A stretch of 64,000 bases of DNA from Alistipes megaguti (lineage in GTDB: Bacteria > Bacteroidota > Bacteroidia > Bacteroidales > Rikenellaceae), in contig NZ_LR027382.1 of the NCBI RefSeq assembly GCF_900604385.1, positions 1,178,001 to 1,242,000 of the forward strand. Reading direction: 5' to 3'. This document shows, piece by piece, positions 33,591 through 43,180 of the stretch. A program made the translations under genes and the position numbers. Position 1 is the first letter of the stretch; each line of letters begins with the position of its first letter. The notes beneath the pieces are model-generated. The model did not search any database. It had not been told where the DNA came from and was given only the letters and a program-made list of their open reading frames with translations.

Positions 33591-35024
33591 CTACTCTTCG
33601 ACGCGCTTGCGGGGATGGATCATCTGCTCGGGGCTGAGCACCTTGTCGAGCTCCTCCTGGCTCATCAGCTTGTGCTCGAGCACCAGTTCGTAGATACCCT
33701 TGCCGGTCTGGAGGGCCTCCTTGGCCAGCATGCTCGAAGTCTCGTAGCCCAGATAGGGGTTCAGGGCCGTGACTACCCCGATGCTGCCGTGGACCATGCG
33801 GCGGCAGACCTCCTCGTTGGCCGTGATGCCGACGATGCACTTCTCGCGCAGGGTGTCGATGGCGTGGATGAGCATCTCGATGCTCTCGAAGAGGGCATAG
33901 ACGATGATCGGCTCCATGACGTTCAGTTCGAGTTGTCCGGCCTCGGCGGCGAAGGTCACGGTCAGGTCGTTGCCGATGACGCGGAAGGCCACCTGATTGA
34001 CCACCTCGGGAATGACGGGATTGACCTTACCGGGCATGATCGACGATCCGGGCTGACGTGGCGGGAGGTTGATCTCGTTCAGACCGCAGCGCGGGCCGGA
34101 CGAGAGCAGCCGCAGGTCGTTGCAGATCTTCGAGAGCTTGACGGCCAGCCGCTTCAGAGCCGAGGAGTTCATGATGAAGGCGCCGGTGTCGCTCGTCGCC
34201 TCGACGAGGTTCGACGATTCGCGCAGCGGCAGTCCGGTGATCTGGCAGAGGTGTTTCGTGCAGAGGGCGGCATAGTCCGGGTCTGCATTGATGCCCGTAC
34301 CGATGGCCGTGGCACCCATGTTGATCTCGTAGAAGAGGTGCATGTTCGATTCGAGACGGTCGATCTCCTCGGTCAGCGTGGCGGCATAGGCCTCGAACTC
34401 CTGCCCGAGGGTCATCGGGACGGCATCCTGCAGTTGCGTGCGGCCCATCTTGATGACGCCGGCAAACTCTGCGCCCTTGGCGTGGAAGGCGTCGATCAGC
34501 CGGCGGAGCGCCTCGACGAGCTTCTCGATGCTGCGCACCGTGGCGATGCGTACCGAGGTGGGATAGGCGTCGTTGGTCGACTGCGAGAGGTTGACGTGGT
34601 TGTTCGGATGGCAGTATTGGTACTCGCCCTTGGTGTGGCCCAGCAGTTCGAGGGCGCGGTTGGCGATTACCTCGTTGGCATTCATGTTGGTGGATGTTCC
34701 GGCGCCGCCCTGCACCATGTCGACGACGAACTGTTCGCGGAGTTTGCCCTCGCGCAGCTCCTCGCAGGCGCGGACGATGGCCTCGGCGATCTGCGGATCG
34801 AGCAGCCCCAGGTCCCGGTTGGCCCGTGCGGCCCCCTCCTTGACCTCGGCCAGGGCGCGGATCAGTTCGGGGAAGAAGTTGAGCCGTACGCGGCTGATGT
34901 GGAAATTGTCCGCGGCCCGCATGGTCTGGATGCCGAAATAGTATTCGACGGGGATCTCCATTTCGCCCAGCAGGTCGTGTTCGCGCCGGGTCTTGCCCGA
35001 CAGCTTGATGTTCATGATGTCCAT
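33591..35024 (-). CDS. aspA: Aspartate ammonia-lyase
   Basis: 477 aa from ATG 35024 (ATG 35015 is an alternative). It deaminates aspartate to fumarate, feeding anaerobic fumarate respiration. Seen: YYFGIQTMRA, the SxxNxxxPN-like GAGTSTNMNANEVIANRA, NDAYPTSVRIA, and the lyase signature GSSIMPGKVNPVIPE with the catalytic-loop Ser. Residues such as the HPNNHVNLSQSTND segment favour aspartase over fumarase class II. It stands alone between decayed neighbours and is itself intact. Confidence 0.93.
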   Translation of the reverse strand: MDIMNIKLSGKTRREHDLLGEMEIPVEYYFGIQTMRAADNFHISRVRLNFFPELIRALAEVKEGAARANRDLGLLDPQIAEAIVRACEELREGKLREQFVVDMVQGGAGTSTNMNANEVIANRALELLGHTKGEYQYCHPNNHVNLSQSTNDAYPTSVRIATVRSIEKLVEALRRLIDAFHAKGAEFAGVIKMGRTQLQDAVPMTLGQEFEAYAATLTEEIDRLESNMHLFYEINMGATAIGTGINADPDYAALCTKHLCQITGLPLRESSNLVEATSDTGAFIMNSSALKRLAVKLSKICNDLRLLSSGPRCGLNEINLPPRQPGSSIMPGKVNPVIPEVVNQVAFRVIGNDLTVTFAAEAGQLELNVMEPIIVYALFESIEMLIHAIDTLREKCIVGITANEEVCRRMVHGSIGVVTALNPYLGYETSSMLAKEALQTGKGIYELVLEHKLMSQEELDKVLSPEQMIHPRKRVEE

Positions 35025-35125
35025 GATCGTTGTGTTTATGTCGAAAAAACGAAATCGAGCTTTCAGCAAATATACATCAAGTCGGGCAACAAAACAATGC
35101 CCGGCGCCGATTTTCAATCAACGGT

Positions 35126-35320
35126 TCATTTGTCCCGGGAAGCGGTTTCCGCCGGCTCTCCGGCAATGTCCGGCGGAGTGTTCCGGTGCCGGCGGCGGAA
35201 CTCCAGCGGCGTCATGTCGTGGAAGCGCCGGAAGAGATACTCGCTGCAGGTGTCGATCGTGAAGCAGTGGACCGTGTCGGGCGGGATCAGAAAGAGCGAA
35301 TGCGCCTCATGGCGGCATTG
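35126..35320 (-). pseudogene. 3' remnant of an AraC-type regulator gene
   Basis: Minus-strand translation reads HEAHSLFLIPPDTVHCFTID, then CSEYLFRRFHDMTPLEFRRR, and ends at TGA 35126-35128. The first part is cupin-domain-like, the last part is the C-terminal end of an AraC DNA-binding domain (RRFHDMTPLEFRRRHR), with the intervening HTH region absent. No start codon exists. So both an internal deletion and loss of the 5' end are implied. Confidence 0.65.
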
Positions 35321-35321
35321 C

Positions 35322-35719
35322 CGTACGCGACACCTCTACGCCTTTCTCTGCACGCTGCCCTTCTCGTACGACGATCTGATGGCCACCCGATGGCCACCCG
35401 ATGGGAGGCCCTGAAGGAACGTGTGCTGCTGGGCATTCTCTTCATCGTCGTCTGTGCGACCTTCATCAGTTACATGCTGATCGTCGTCGGACAGAAGAAC
35501 CTGTGTCCGACCGTGGCCGGCATGTACAACTACATCCAGCCGCTGGTGGCGTGCATCGTCACCGTCAGCCTGGGGCTCGATACGTTCAACCTGACCAAGG
35601 GGCTGGCCGTCTGTCTGCTCTTCGGCGGGGTCTACCTGGTGTCGGTCAGCAAGAGCCGTGCGGGGCTCGAACGCGATGCACAGGCTATGGTTCGGGAAGA
35701 GGCTGGGGATCGGGAATGA
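35322..35719 (+). pseudogene. 3' remnant of an EamA/DMT-family transporter gene
   Basis: The plus strand reads YAFLCTLPFSYDDLMATRW in one frame and WEALKERVLLGILFIVVCAT, then GMYNYIQPLVACIVTVSLGL in the next: the last four membrane helices of an EamA drug/metabolite transporter. The frame break is an exact 11-bp tandem duplication at 35379-35400. Removing one copy restores DDLMATRWEALKERV. The first half of the gene is missing. The end overlaps the convergent araC gene by 35 bp. Confidence 0.8.
35379..35400 (+). repeat. 11-bp tandem duplication inside the EamA remnant
   Basis: ATGGCCACCCG occurs twice head to tail (35379-35389, 35390-35400), followed by ATGGG. The extra copy shifts the reading frame. 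Confidence 0.9.
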
Positions 35720-36533
35720 TCTCGCGGCTCGGAGCGACGCCGTAGGTTGCCTTGTAGAGCTTCGAGAAGTGGGAGAGGTTGCGGAACCCCACGTCGAAAC
35801 AGATCTCCGAGATCTTGCGGCCTCCCTTGCGGATCAGGTCGCGGGCGGCTTCGAGGCGTCGGGCGAGGATCCACTTCTGGGGAGTGAGTTCGCTCACCTT
35901 GGCGAAGTCGCGTTTGAAGGTGGCCAGCGAACGGCCCGTGTAGGCGGCGATCTGACCCATCGATAGATCGTACATGTAGTTCTCGTTCAGATAGTCGAGG
36001 ATGTTGATCTTCCAGGGTTCGACGAAATCGAAGAGTGAGGCGTAGAGAGCCGGATCGGTTTCGAGAAGGAGGTGGACACCCTGGGCCATTCTCTGTTTGA
36101 GTTTCTCTTCCGAGGGTTTGGTTTCCGCTTTGAAACAGGGTTGGATCGACTCGAAGAAATTCCGGATATCGGGTCTTTGGGCGGGCAGGATCCGCAGACT
36201 GGTTTTGTCGCGGCGGGATTCGGCGGGGATCTGCGAGGGGTCGAGCGTGAGGTAGAATTCGCGCAGGAAACTCCGCGTGAATCTCAGGGCGATGGAGTGA
36301 TAGGGGTGTTGGGGGTTGGCGTGTTTCCAAAGCCGGATACGGTTGTCCCGACGGATGAAGGCGCACTCCCCGGTGCGAAGAGGCGTTCTGTGTCCGCGTT
36401 CTTCGATTTCGAGCAATCCCGAACAGAGATAGATCAGCGTGTGCTCGTTATTCTCGTGGGCGCAACTGCAATCATCCGAAAAGTAGCTTGCGATCCATAC
36501 GTTCGAATCATTGAAAACGTCGAGTCGTTCCAT
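35685..36533 (-). CDS. AraC-family transcriptional regulator
   Basis: 282 aa from ATG 36533 (MERLDVFNDS); the frame is open to 36578. The N-terminus is a cupin-type sensor (EHTLIYLCSGLLEIEERGHR). The C-terminus has the double HTH: LSMGQIAAYTGRSLATFKRD and ISEICFDVGFRNLSHFSKLY, then KATYGVAPSREI. It does not obviously belong to an operon. Its 3' end overlaps the EamA relic, a pairing often seen when the regulator controls the exporter, but here the exporter is broken. Confidence 0.9.
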   Translation of the reverse strand: MERLDVFNDSNVWIASYFSDDCSCAHENNEHTLIYLCSGLLEIEERGHRTPLRTGECAFIRRDNRIRLWKHANPQHPYHSIALRFTRSFLREFYLTLDPSQIPAESRRDKTSLRILPAQRPDIRNFFESIQPCFKAETKPSEEKLKQRMAQGVHLLLETDPALYASLFDFVEPWKINILDYLNENYMYDLSMGQIAAYTGRSLATFKRDFAKVSELTPQKWILARRLEAARDLIRKGGRKISEICFDVGFRNLSHFSKLYKATYGVAPSREIIPDPQPLPEP

Positions 36534-36694
36534 CCTGGGCTCTTTTTTACAAAAATAGAGAGCCGGAATGAGAAACATTTTGTTTAGAGGCTCTTTTTCA
36601 AAAAATTGCTGATCTTTTGACTCTTCCGACAGGTGGTTTCCGGAAGCTTCTTCCGTGCGCCGACTCCTCTTCTCGAGGGCGCGGAGAGGGTGTG

Positions 36695-38812
36695 TCAGCC
36701 GTTGCGGCGCATCGAGAGCGAGATTCGCCCGCGGAGGGTGTCAACCCCCGTGACGCGCACTTCGACCTGCTGTCCCAGCCGGACGACATCGGCCGGCGAG
36801 GCGACGTAGCGGTTGGCCAGCTGCGAGACATGAACCAGTCCGTCCTGCTTGACCCCCACGTCGACGAAGGCTCCGAAGGCGGTGATGTTCGTGACGATGC
36901 CGGGCAGTACCATTCCGGGGCGCAGGTCGTCGATCGAGTGGATGTCCGGGGCGAATGCAAAGCCGTGAAGCGGCTGACGGGGATCGAGCCCGCGTTTGTC
37001 CAGCGCCTCGAGGATGTCGCGCACGGTGGGCAGCCCGACGCGCTCGTCGACATACCGTTCGGGCTCGATCCCCTCGCGCAGCGAACGATCCTCCAGCAGG
37101 CGTTCGACACTGACGCCCCGGTCTTTGGCCATGCGTTCGACGATGCGGTACGATTCGGGGTGCACGGCGCTGTTGTCGAGCGGATTCTCGCCGCCGACCA
37201 CCCGCAGGAACCCGGCCGCCTGTTCGAAGGCCCGGGCTCCGAGCCTCGGCACCTGCAGCAGCGCCCGCCGTGTGGGGAAGTCGCCGTGGACGGCGCGGTA
37301 GGCGACGATCTTCTCGGCCAGCGCCGGTCCCAGCCCCGATACGTAGGTGAGGATGTGTTTCGAGGCCGTGTTGATGTTGATCCCGACGCTGTTGACGCAG
37401 CTTTCGACGACGACCTGCAGTCGGTTGCGGAGTTTCGTCTGGTCGACGCTGTGCTGATACTGTCCCACGCCGATCGACTTGGGATCGATCTTGACCAGCT
37501 CCGACAGCGGGTCGATCAGCCGTCGTCCGATGCTGATGGCGCCGCGCACCGTGACGTCCTGATCCGGGAACTCCTCGCGGGCCGTGGCCGAAGCGGAGTA
37601 GACCGAGGCGCCGTCCTCGCTCACGGCGAAGACCTCAACCCCTTCGATCCCGAGTTCGCGCACCAGTTGGAGCGTTTCGCGGCCGGCCGTTCCGTCGCCC
37701 ACGGCGAAGGCCTCCGTGTGGTAGCGTCGGGCCAGTGTGCGGAGCGTCGCGGCGGCCTCTTCGCGGCGGTTCTGCGGCGGATGGGGGAAGATTGCCGTGT
37801 GGTGGAGCAGGTTGCCCTGCGAGTCGAGAACGACCACCTTGCAGCCGGTGCGGAAACCCGGATCGAGGGCGATCACGCGCTTCTGCCCCAGGGGCGAAGC
37901 CAGCAGCAGCTGGCGCAGATTCTCGGCGAAGATCCGGATTGCCTCGTCGTCGGCACGCTCCTTGGCCGCGGTGAGTTGTTCGGTCTCGAGCGAGGGGCGG
38001 ATCAGCCGCTTAAACGCATCGGCGACGGCCGTCTCCATCCATCGGCGGGTGGTTGATCCCTGCCGGATGAAGCGGCGGCACAGCTCTCCGGTGCAGCGCT
38101 CCGCATCGACTTCGATCCCGACACGCAGAAAACCCTCCTCCTCGCCGCGGCGCATGGCCAGATAGCGGTGCGAGGCGATGCTGCGCAGGGGGGCCGAGGC
38201 GTCGAAGTAGTCCGCATACTTGACACCGGCCTCCTCCTTGCCGCGTACGACCCGCGAACGGATCACCCCTTCGCGGGCGAAGATCCGCCGCAGGGCGGCC
38301 CGGGCGTGGTCGTCCTCGGCCATGCGTTCGGCCGCGATGTCACAGGCCCCGGCCAGGGCCTCCTCCACGGTCGGCACCTCGGCCGTGACAAATCGCCGGG
38401 CTTCGCGTTCGAGCGACGGGGTGCGCTGTCCCTGGAGCAGGTTGGCCAACGGTTCGAGCCCCCGTTCGCGGGCGATCGTGGCCCGCGTGCGGCGTTTGGG
38501 GCGGTACGGGAGATAGAGATCCTCGAGCGGAGCGGCCTCCCAGCACTCCTCGATCCGGCGGCGCAGTTCGTCGGTCAGGGCTCCCTGGCTCTGGATCGTC
38601 TCGAGAATGGTGCGTTTGCGGGCTTCGAGTTCGGTGAGGCGTTCGAGCTGCTCCCGGATGGCGGCCACCTGCACCTCGTCGAGCGAGCCGGTGGCCTCCT
38701 TGCGGTAGCGGCTGATGAAGGGAATGGAGGCCCCTTCGCGCAGCAGGCGGACGGCCCCTTCGACCCGGGGCAGGGCGATTTGCAACTGACGGGAGATGAT
38801 CTCTTCCAACAT
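36695..38812 (-). CDS. tex: Tex-family RNA-binding transcription accessory protein
   Basis: 705 aa. Domains in order: Tex N-terminal helical domain (SIPFISRYRKEATGSLDEVQ, PYRPKRRTRA), a YqgF/RNase H-like domain (VIALDPGFRTGCKVVVLD), helix-hairpin-helix (INTASKHILTYVSGLGPALA), and a C-terminal S1 domain (GMVLPGIVTNITAFGAFVDV ending SLSMRRNG). Tex proteins bind nucleic acid and influence transcription. Full length; the stop and downstream receptor gene are on the same strand with only 5 bp from that gene's end. Confidence 0.95.
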   Translation of the reverse strand: MLEEIISRQLQIALPRVEGAVRLLREGASIPFISRYRKEATGSLDEVQVAAIREQLERLTELEARKRTILETIQSQGALTDELRRRIEECWEAAPLEDLYLPYRPKRRTRATIARERGLEPLANLLQGQRTPSLEREARRFVTAEVPTVEEALAGACDIAAERMAEDDHARAALRRIFAREGVIRSRVVRGKEEAGVKYADYFDASAPLRSIASHRYLAMRRGEEEGFLRVGIEVDAERCTGELCRRFIRQGSTTRRWMETAVADAFKRLIRPSLETEQLTAAKERADDEAIRIFAENLRQLLLASPLGQKRVIALDPGFRTGCKVVVLDSQGNLLHHTAIFPHPPQNRREEAAATLRTLARRYHTEAFAVGDGTAGRETLQLVRELGIEGVEVFAVSEDGASVYSASATAREEFPDQDVTVRGAISIGRRLIDPLSELVKIDPKSIGVGQYQHSVDQTKLRNRLQVVVESCVNSVGININTASKHILTYVSGLGPALAEKIVAYRAVHGDFPTRRALLQVPRLGARAFEQAAGFLRVVGGENPLDNSAVHPESYRIVERMAKDRGVSVERLLEDRSLREGIEPERYVDERVGLPTVRDILEALDKRGLDPRQPLHGFAFAPDIHSIDDLRPGMVLPGIVTNITAFGAFVDVGVKQDGLVHVSQLANRYVASPADVVRLGQQVEVRVTGVDTLRGRISLSMRRNG

Positions 38813-38817
38813 GGGGT

Positions 38818-41655
38818 TTAATGCGCTTTTTCGGGGTTTGTGAGTCCGGGGATTCCGCTTCGTCTGTAGAGTCGGAGGTTATAGGTGAGCTGGAAGGTGA
38901 CGTAGCGTCCCACGGCAAGATTCGTGATGTAGCGGAGCGTCGTTCCGGTGACGGCGCGGCGGAAGGCCGTGCCGTTCTGGTCGAGCAGGTCGTTCACGCC
39001 GACGCTCGCCTCGCCCAGCCGGTTGCGGAAGAGCTTCACGCCCAGTTGCGCGTTGCAGATGAACCGCTCCTCGAGGAACGGATCGGTCAGACCGCGGTAG
39101 TGGTTGTAGTCGGCGCTGGCGCGGATGACCAGCCGGTTGCGGATGACGAACGTGGTCTCGGCGCGGGCCTGCTGGCTGAAGTAGGTGTTGTCCAGGTCGC
39201 GGGTCTGCGAGGCGTTGAGACTCTGCTGATAGCTTCCGGTGTAGCTCAGGCGGAAGTCGATGGCTTCGGAGATGTTGCTTCCGAGCACGGCGCCGAGGTT
39301 GTAGGCGCGGTTCGAGAGGTGGTTGCGCACGCCGTTGATGATGCTGGGCAGCCTTCCCGTGGAGATGCCGGCCCTCAGGTTGAGGTTCGAGCGCAGCCAC
39401 CGCACCGGGAATCCGTAGTTGAGCTGGGCGTGCAGATTGCGGTATCCGGCCAGATTGACCGGCCGTATGAACTGGTTGCCCTCGCCGAGTTGCGTGCCTT
39501 CGTCGTCGATGACGAACTCCGGGGTGTCGATCACCAGCGAGTCGGCGATGGTGTTGGGGCTGGCCGTGAATTCGGCCGAGAGGGTGAAGGTACGTCCCCG
39601 GTCGGGGTTCGTGCGGATGTACTGCCCCGAGAGGCGGTGCGTATAGACGGGATCGAGTCCCGGGTTGCCGGCCACGATGTTCTGCCGGTTGGTCGTGTTG
39701 ACGATGTTCTGCAGATCGGTGGCCCGGGGATTCGACGTGCGGCCCGATGCGTTGAATTTCAGTGTATTGTTGCGGTTGATGGCGATCTCCGCCACGGCGT
39801 TGTAGGTCAGGTTGTCGAACGCCGCCTCGGTGCGGACCGGATAGGGGAAGCGGTAGTCGCCCGCGAAGCCGGCATGCTGGTAGTAGAGCGTCGTGGCGAC
39901 CTTCGTCTTCCGGAACCGGTACTGGTAGGTCGCCCCCACGCGATGGGTCAGATAGGCATAGTCGTATTCGGCCGACTGCTTGGGGTCGCGCTCCTCGGGG
40001 AAGCGGTTCTGGTCGGTCAGCCGGCGGGTGTCGCGGTCGACGCGGTAGGCGGCGTAGTTGAGGCGGTACTCGAGGCTCAGGCGCGAGCGTTTGGTCACCG
40101 AGAGGGTGTAGTTTGTCGAACCGTTGAGCTGGTAGCTGGGTTGGCTGCGCTGCGTGCGGGTGATGTTGCGCGAGGAGTAGTCGGTCGTATCGCACGCCGT
40201 ATCGTCCGGGTCGCGGAAGGTATACTGCCGGGGTTGGCTCAGCTGTTCGTAGCTGCGGTAGCTGCCGCCCGCCCCGAAGGTGAGGTTCTGCGCCCGGCGG
40301 CCCGGCAGGCGGTAGCGGTAGGTCAGCTGGTTGGAGAAGTTCACGCCGCGGCTGTCGTTGTCGCCGAAGTTGCGGCGGCGGTAGACGAAGCGGATATCCT
40401 CCTCCGAGAAGCGGTTGTCCGTGCGGCTGAGCAGTTCGTTCCGCGAGTCGTTGTCCTGCACGCTCAGCGACGTGCGCATCATCAGCGAGTGGGAGGCCGA
40501 GATGCGGTAGTCGATGCGCGAATTGAAGCGGTGGTTGCGATTCAGCGCCCGGGAGGAGTTCTCGTCGTCGTAGAGCACGAGTTTGTCCGTGGAGGTGAAG
40601 CTCTGCTTTTCGGTCTGGCTGAGGTTGTGGTTGTCGGTGCGGTTGAAGAAGTAGCTGGCCGCGATTTTGGCCTTCGCGCCCCAGTTGTCGCTGTAGTTGA
40701 TGCCCAGGGCCTGGACCGTCGAGACACCGTCGAGAGGTTTGACCATGAAGTTCTTGTTCGAGGCCGTACGATTGCTCTCGCCGGAACTCCCGAGGATATC
40801 CTCGAACGAGAAGTTCTGGATGCTGACGTTGTTTGCCAGCCCGATGACGGTGATGCGGCGGTCGTGGTCGAAGAGGTTGACGTTTCCGCCGCCGATGTAC
40901 TTGTCCGGGATTCCGTAGGCGGCGTAGAGGCGTCCGAAGGCTCCGCGGCGCTTGTCGGGGCGGGTGACGATGTTCAGGGCGGTGAATCCCTCGCCGGTGT
41001 CCACGCCGGTGAACTCTGACTGGTCGCTCTGGGCGTTGAAGATGTCGATGCTTTCGATCATGTCGGCCGGGATGTTGCGGATGGCCGACATGACGTCGTT
41101 TCCGAAAAATTCGCGGCCGTCGACATAGACGCGCTGGATCGAGCGTCCCTGGGCGGAGATGCCGCCGTCGGCGATCTCCAGTCCGGGCATCTTCTCGACG
41201 AGTGATCCGGCGTCGGCCCCGAAGGCCACCTTGTAGGCTGCGGCATGGTAGGAGAGCGTGTCGCCGTGTACGGAGGTGCGCAGCGCCGGGGTCTCGATCA
41301 CCACGCGGTCGATCGCCTCGGCACGGGGCGTGAGCCACAGCGTGTCGAGCGTGAGCAGCGTCCCGCCGACGTGCAGGTCGCGGCACAGCGAATCGTAGCC
41401 CATCGAGGAGATCTCCAGCCGGTAGTCGCCTGCGGGGAGGCGTTCGAAACCTCCGCAGCCGTCGGTCCCGGAGGCGGTGTAGCGCGGTGCGGCGAGTGAA
41501 TCCGTGCGGCTGTGCAGTCCGGCCACGGCTCCGATTACCGCCTCGCGAGTCGTGCGGTCCGCCACCCGGAAGCGCAGTCCGCCCGTCTGGGCCCGCACCC
41601 CTTCGGCAAGAAGGGCTGTCAGAAGACACACGGCAAGCAGTTTACGCGGATTCAT
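38818..41655 (-). CDS. TonB-dependent-receptor-like outer-membrane beta-barrel protein
   Basis: 945 aa from ATG 41655, with signal peptide MNPRKLLAVCLLTALLAEG cut after VRAQ. Then a carboxypeptidase-regulatory-like domain (LRFRVADRTTREAVIGAVAG), a plug-like domain (SLVEKMPGLEIADGGISAQG, IQRVYVDGREFFGNDVMSAI) and a large barrel (OMP_b-brl_3 style) ending in a short linker. No TonB box or SusC signature is plain. No SusD follows, so it is probably not a glycan importer. Starts divergently from the anSME gene and ends 5 bp before tex. Confidence 0.9.
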   Translation of the reverse strand: MNPRKLLAVCLLTALLAEGVRAQTGGLRFRVADRTTREAVIGAVAGLHSRTDSLAAPRYTASGTDGCGGFERLPAGDYRLEISSMGYDSLCRDLHVGGTLLTLDTLWLTPRAEAIDRVVIETPALRTSVHGDTLSYHAAAYKVAFGADAGSLVEKMPGLEIADGGISAQGRSIQRVYVDGREFFGNDVMSAIRNIPADMIESIDIFNAQSDQSEFTGVDTGEGFTALNIVTRPDKRRGAFGRLYAAYGIPDKYIGGGNVNLFDHDRRITVIGLANNVSIQNFSFEDILGSSGESNRTASNKNFMVKPLDGVSTVQALGINYSDNWGAKAKIAASYFFNRTDNHNLSQTEKQSFTSTDKLVLYDDENSSRALNRNHRFNSRIDYRISASHSLMMRTSLSVQDNDSRNELLSRTDNRFSEEDIRFVYRRRNFGDNDSRGVNFSNQLTYRYRLPGRRAQNLTFGAGGSYRSYEQLSQPRQYTFRDPDDTACDTTDYSSRNITRTQRSQPSYQLNGSTNYTLSVTKRSRLSLEYRLNYAAYRVDRDTRRLTDQNRFPEERDPKQSAEYDYAYLTHRVGATYQYRFRKTKVATTLYYQHAGFAGDYRFPYPVRTEAAFDNLTYNAVAEIAINRNNTLKFNASGRTSNPRATDLQNIVNTTNRQNIVAGNPGLDPVYTHRLSGQYIRTNPDRGRTFTLSAEFTASPNTIADSLVIDTPEFVIDDEGTQLGEGNQFIRPVNLAGYRNLHAQLNYGFPVRWLRSNLNLRAGISTGRLPSIINGVRNHLSNRAYNLGAVLGSNISEAIDFRLSYTGSYQQSLNASQTRDLDNTYFSQQARAETTFVIRNRLVIRASADYNHYRGLTDPFLEERFICNAQLGVKLFRNRLGEASVGVNDLLDQNGTAFRRAVTGTTLRYITNLAVGRYVTFQLTYNLRLYRRSGIPGLTNPEKAH

Positions 41656-41783
41656 CGTGAAACGGGGATTTTCGAAGGGTAAAGATAGCTTTTTTTGCGG
41701 GTCTTGCCGCCTGTTTGGAGCAGGAAGCGGGGCAAACGGTAAAAATTCGGGGTGGAACGGACTTCCCGCCGGCCGCTTTTTCG

Positions 41784-41791
41784 TATATTTG
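41784..41791 (+). promoter_or_regulatory. Candidate -7 box for the anSME gene
   Basis: TATATTTG about 55 bp before the 41846 start, in the divergent gap. No clear -33 TTTG at the right distance, so only moderately supported. Confidence 0.4.
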
Positions 41792-41845
41792 TCCGAAAGA
41801 ACGGGGCCCGGGGAGCGGGGTTCCGGGCTGTAACTGCGAGACGAG

Positions 41846-43108
41846 ATGAAAAACAAGGATATCTTCACCTTCCGGGATGCCGAGAAGCAGGTGGGGCCGG
41901 TGGCCTTCACGACGATGCTCAAACCCGCGGGCTCGACCTGCAACCTCGACTGCCACTACTGCTACTACCTGGACAAGGCCGTGCAGTACGGCGGCCGGCA
42001 GGCCGTCATGAGCGACGAACTGCTTGAACGCTACATCCGCCAGTATATCGAGGCCAACGAGGTCGATACGGTGCAGTTCTGCTGGCACGGCGGCGAGCCG
42101 CTGCTGCTGGGAATCGATTTCTACCGGAAAGCCATGGCCCTTCAGGAAAAGTATGCCGACGGCAAGCGGATCGAAAATACGCTGCAGACCAACGGCACGC
42201 TGGTCGACGAGGCGTGGTGCGAACTCTTCGCCGCGAACAACTTTCTGGTGGGGATCTCGCTCGACGGTCCGCAGGATATCCACGACGTGTTCCGTGTGAC
42301 GAAGGGCGGTCGGCCGACCTTCGAACGGGTCATGCAGACGATTTCGATGTTCCGGCACGGCGGCGTGGAGTACAATACGCTGAGTGTCGTGAACCGGCTG
42401 TGCGAGGGGCGTGGCGCGGAGATTTACCGCTTTTTCCGCGACGAGGTGCACAGCCGTTACATGCAGTTCCTGCCGGCCGTCGAACACGTCGTCGATGTCG
42501 AGGGTTTCCACCGCCCGCTGATCGTTTCGCCCGAGCGCGAGGGGGCGCGGCTGGCCGAATGGTCCGTGACGGCCGGGGGATACGGCCGCTTCCTGTGTGA
42601 TATTTTCGACGAATGGGTTGTGAGCGACGTGGGGCGTACCTTCGTGCAGATGTTCGACGCCACGCTGGCGCAGTGGTGCGGCGTGCAGCCGGGGGTCTGT
42701 TCGATGGGCGAGACGTGCGGCGACGCGCTGGTCGTCGAGCACAACGGCGACGTCTACTCGTGCGACCATTTCGTCTACCCGGAATACCTGCTGGGCAACA
42801 TCCGCGAGACGACCCTTGCGGAGATCTACCGCTCGAAGAAGCGCCGCGACTTCGGCCTGGCGAAGCGCAACGCGCTGCCGGCCGAATGCCTGCGCTGCAA
42901 ATACTACTTCGCCTGCCGGGGCGAGTGCCCGAAACACCGCTTCGAGACGGGCGCGGACGGCTGCCGCAAGAATTCGCTCTGCGAGGGGCTGTTCCGCTAC
43001 TTCCGCCACGTGGAGCCCTATATGGATTACATGCGCGATCTGCTGTCCAGACAGCAGTCACCGGCGTGGGTCATCCCCTTTGCCCGCAAGCGGATGGGGC
43101 TGATGTGA
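41846..43108 (+). CDS. Anaerobic sulfatase-maturating enzyme (radical SAM, SPASM)
   Basis: 420 aa. It converts a Cys or Ser of sulfatases to formylglycine, which gut Bacteroidales need for host mucin and glycosaminoglycan desulfation. Radical-SAM motif CNLDCHYCYY near residue 33; WHGGEPLLLG; the SPASM region has CGVQPGVCSMGETCG, CDHFVYPEYLLGN and CLRCKYYFACRGECPK with the auxiliary cluster Cys. Length and motifs match anSME (ChuR-like). No sulfatase gene is in the window. Confidence 0.93.
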   Translation: MKNKDIFTFRDAEKQVGPVAFTTMLKPAGSTCNLDCHYCYYLDKAVQYGGRQAVMSDELLERYIRQYIEANEVDTVQFCWHGGEPLLLGIDFYRKAMALQEKYADGKRIENTLQTNGTLVDEAWCELFAANNFLVGISLDGPQDIHDVFRVTKGGRPTFERVMQTISMFRHGGVEYNTLSVVNRLCEGRGAEIYRFFRDEVHSRYMQFLPAVEHVVDVEGFHRPLIVSPEREGARLAEWSVTAGGYGRFLCDIFDEWVVSDVGRTFVQMFDATLAQWCGVQPGVCSMGETCGDALVVEHNGDVYSCDHFVYPEYLLGNIRETTLAEIYRSKKRRDFGLAKRNALPAECLRCKYYFACRGECPKHRFETGADGCRKNSLCEGLFRYFRHVEPYMDYMRDLLSRQQSPAWVIPFARKRMGLM

Positions 43109-43140
43109 CCCGGGCCTTCGGGAGTCGGTCCGGAATCGAA

Positions 43141-43173
43141 AAGGGCGCCTCTTCACACCGAAGAGGCGCCCTT
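43141..43173. terminator. Bidirectional terminator between anSME and rnpB
   Basis: Perfect 14-bp arms (43141-43154, 43160-43173) with a 5-nt loop; AA at one side and TT at the other, serving both converging transcripts. Confidence 0.88.
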
Positions 43174-43180
43174 TGTACGT

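Noticed and set aside
33420..35414. 664-codon plus-strand ORF
   Set aside because: Antisense to aspA, whose family motifs are unmistakable on the minus strand; the plus-strand product is Val/Asp/Arg-rich shadow sequence, apart from the first ~40 codons which belong to the propeller relic.
36617..38056. Long plus-strand ORF antisense to tex
   Set aside because: Shadow of a GC-rich gene; no domain, and tex is well supported on the other strand.
38821..41019. 732-codon plus-strand ORF
   Set aside because: Antisense of the outer-membrane barrel gene; valine-rich composition typical of a reverse-strand shadow.
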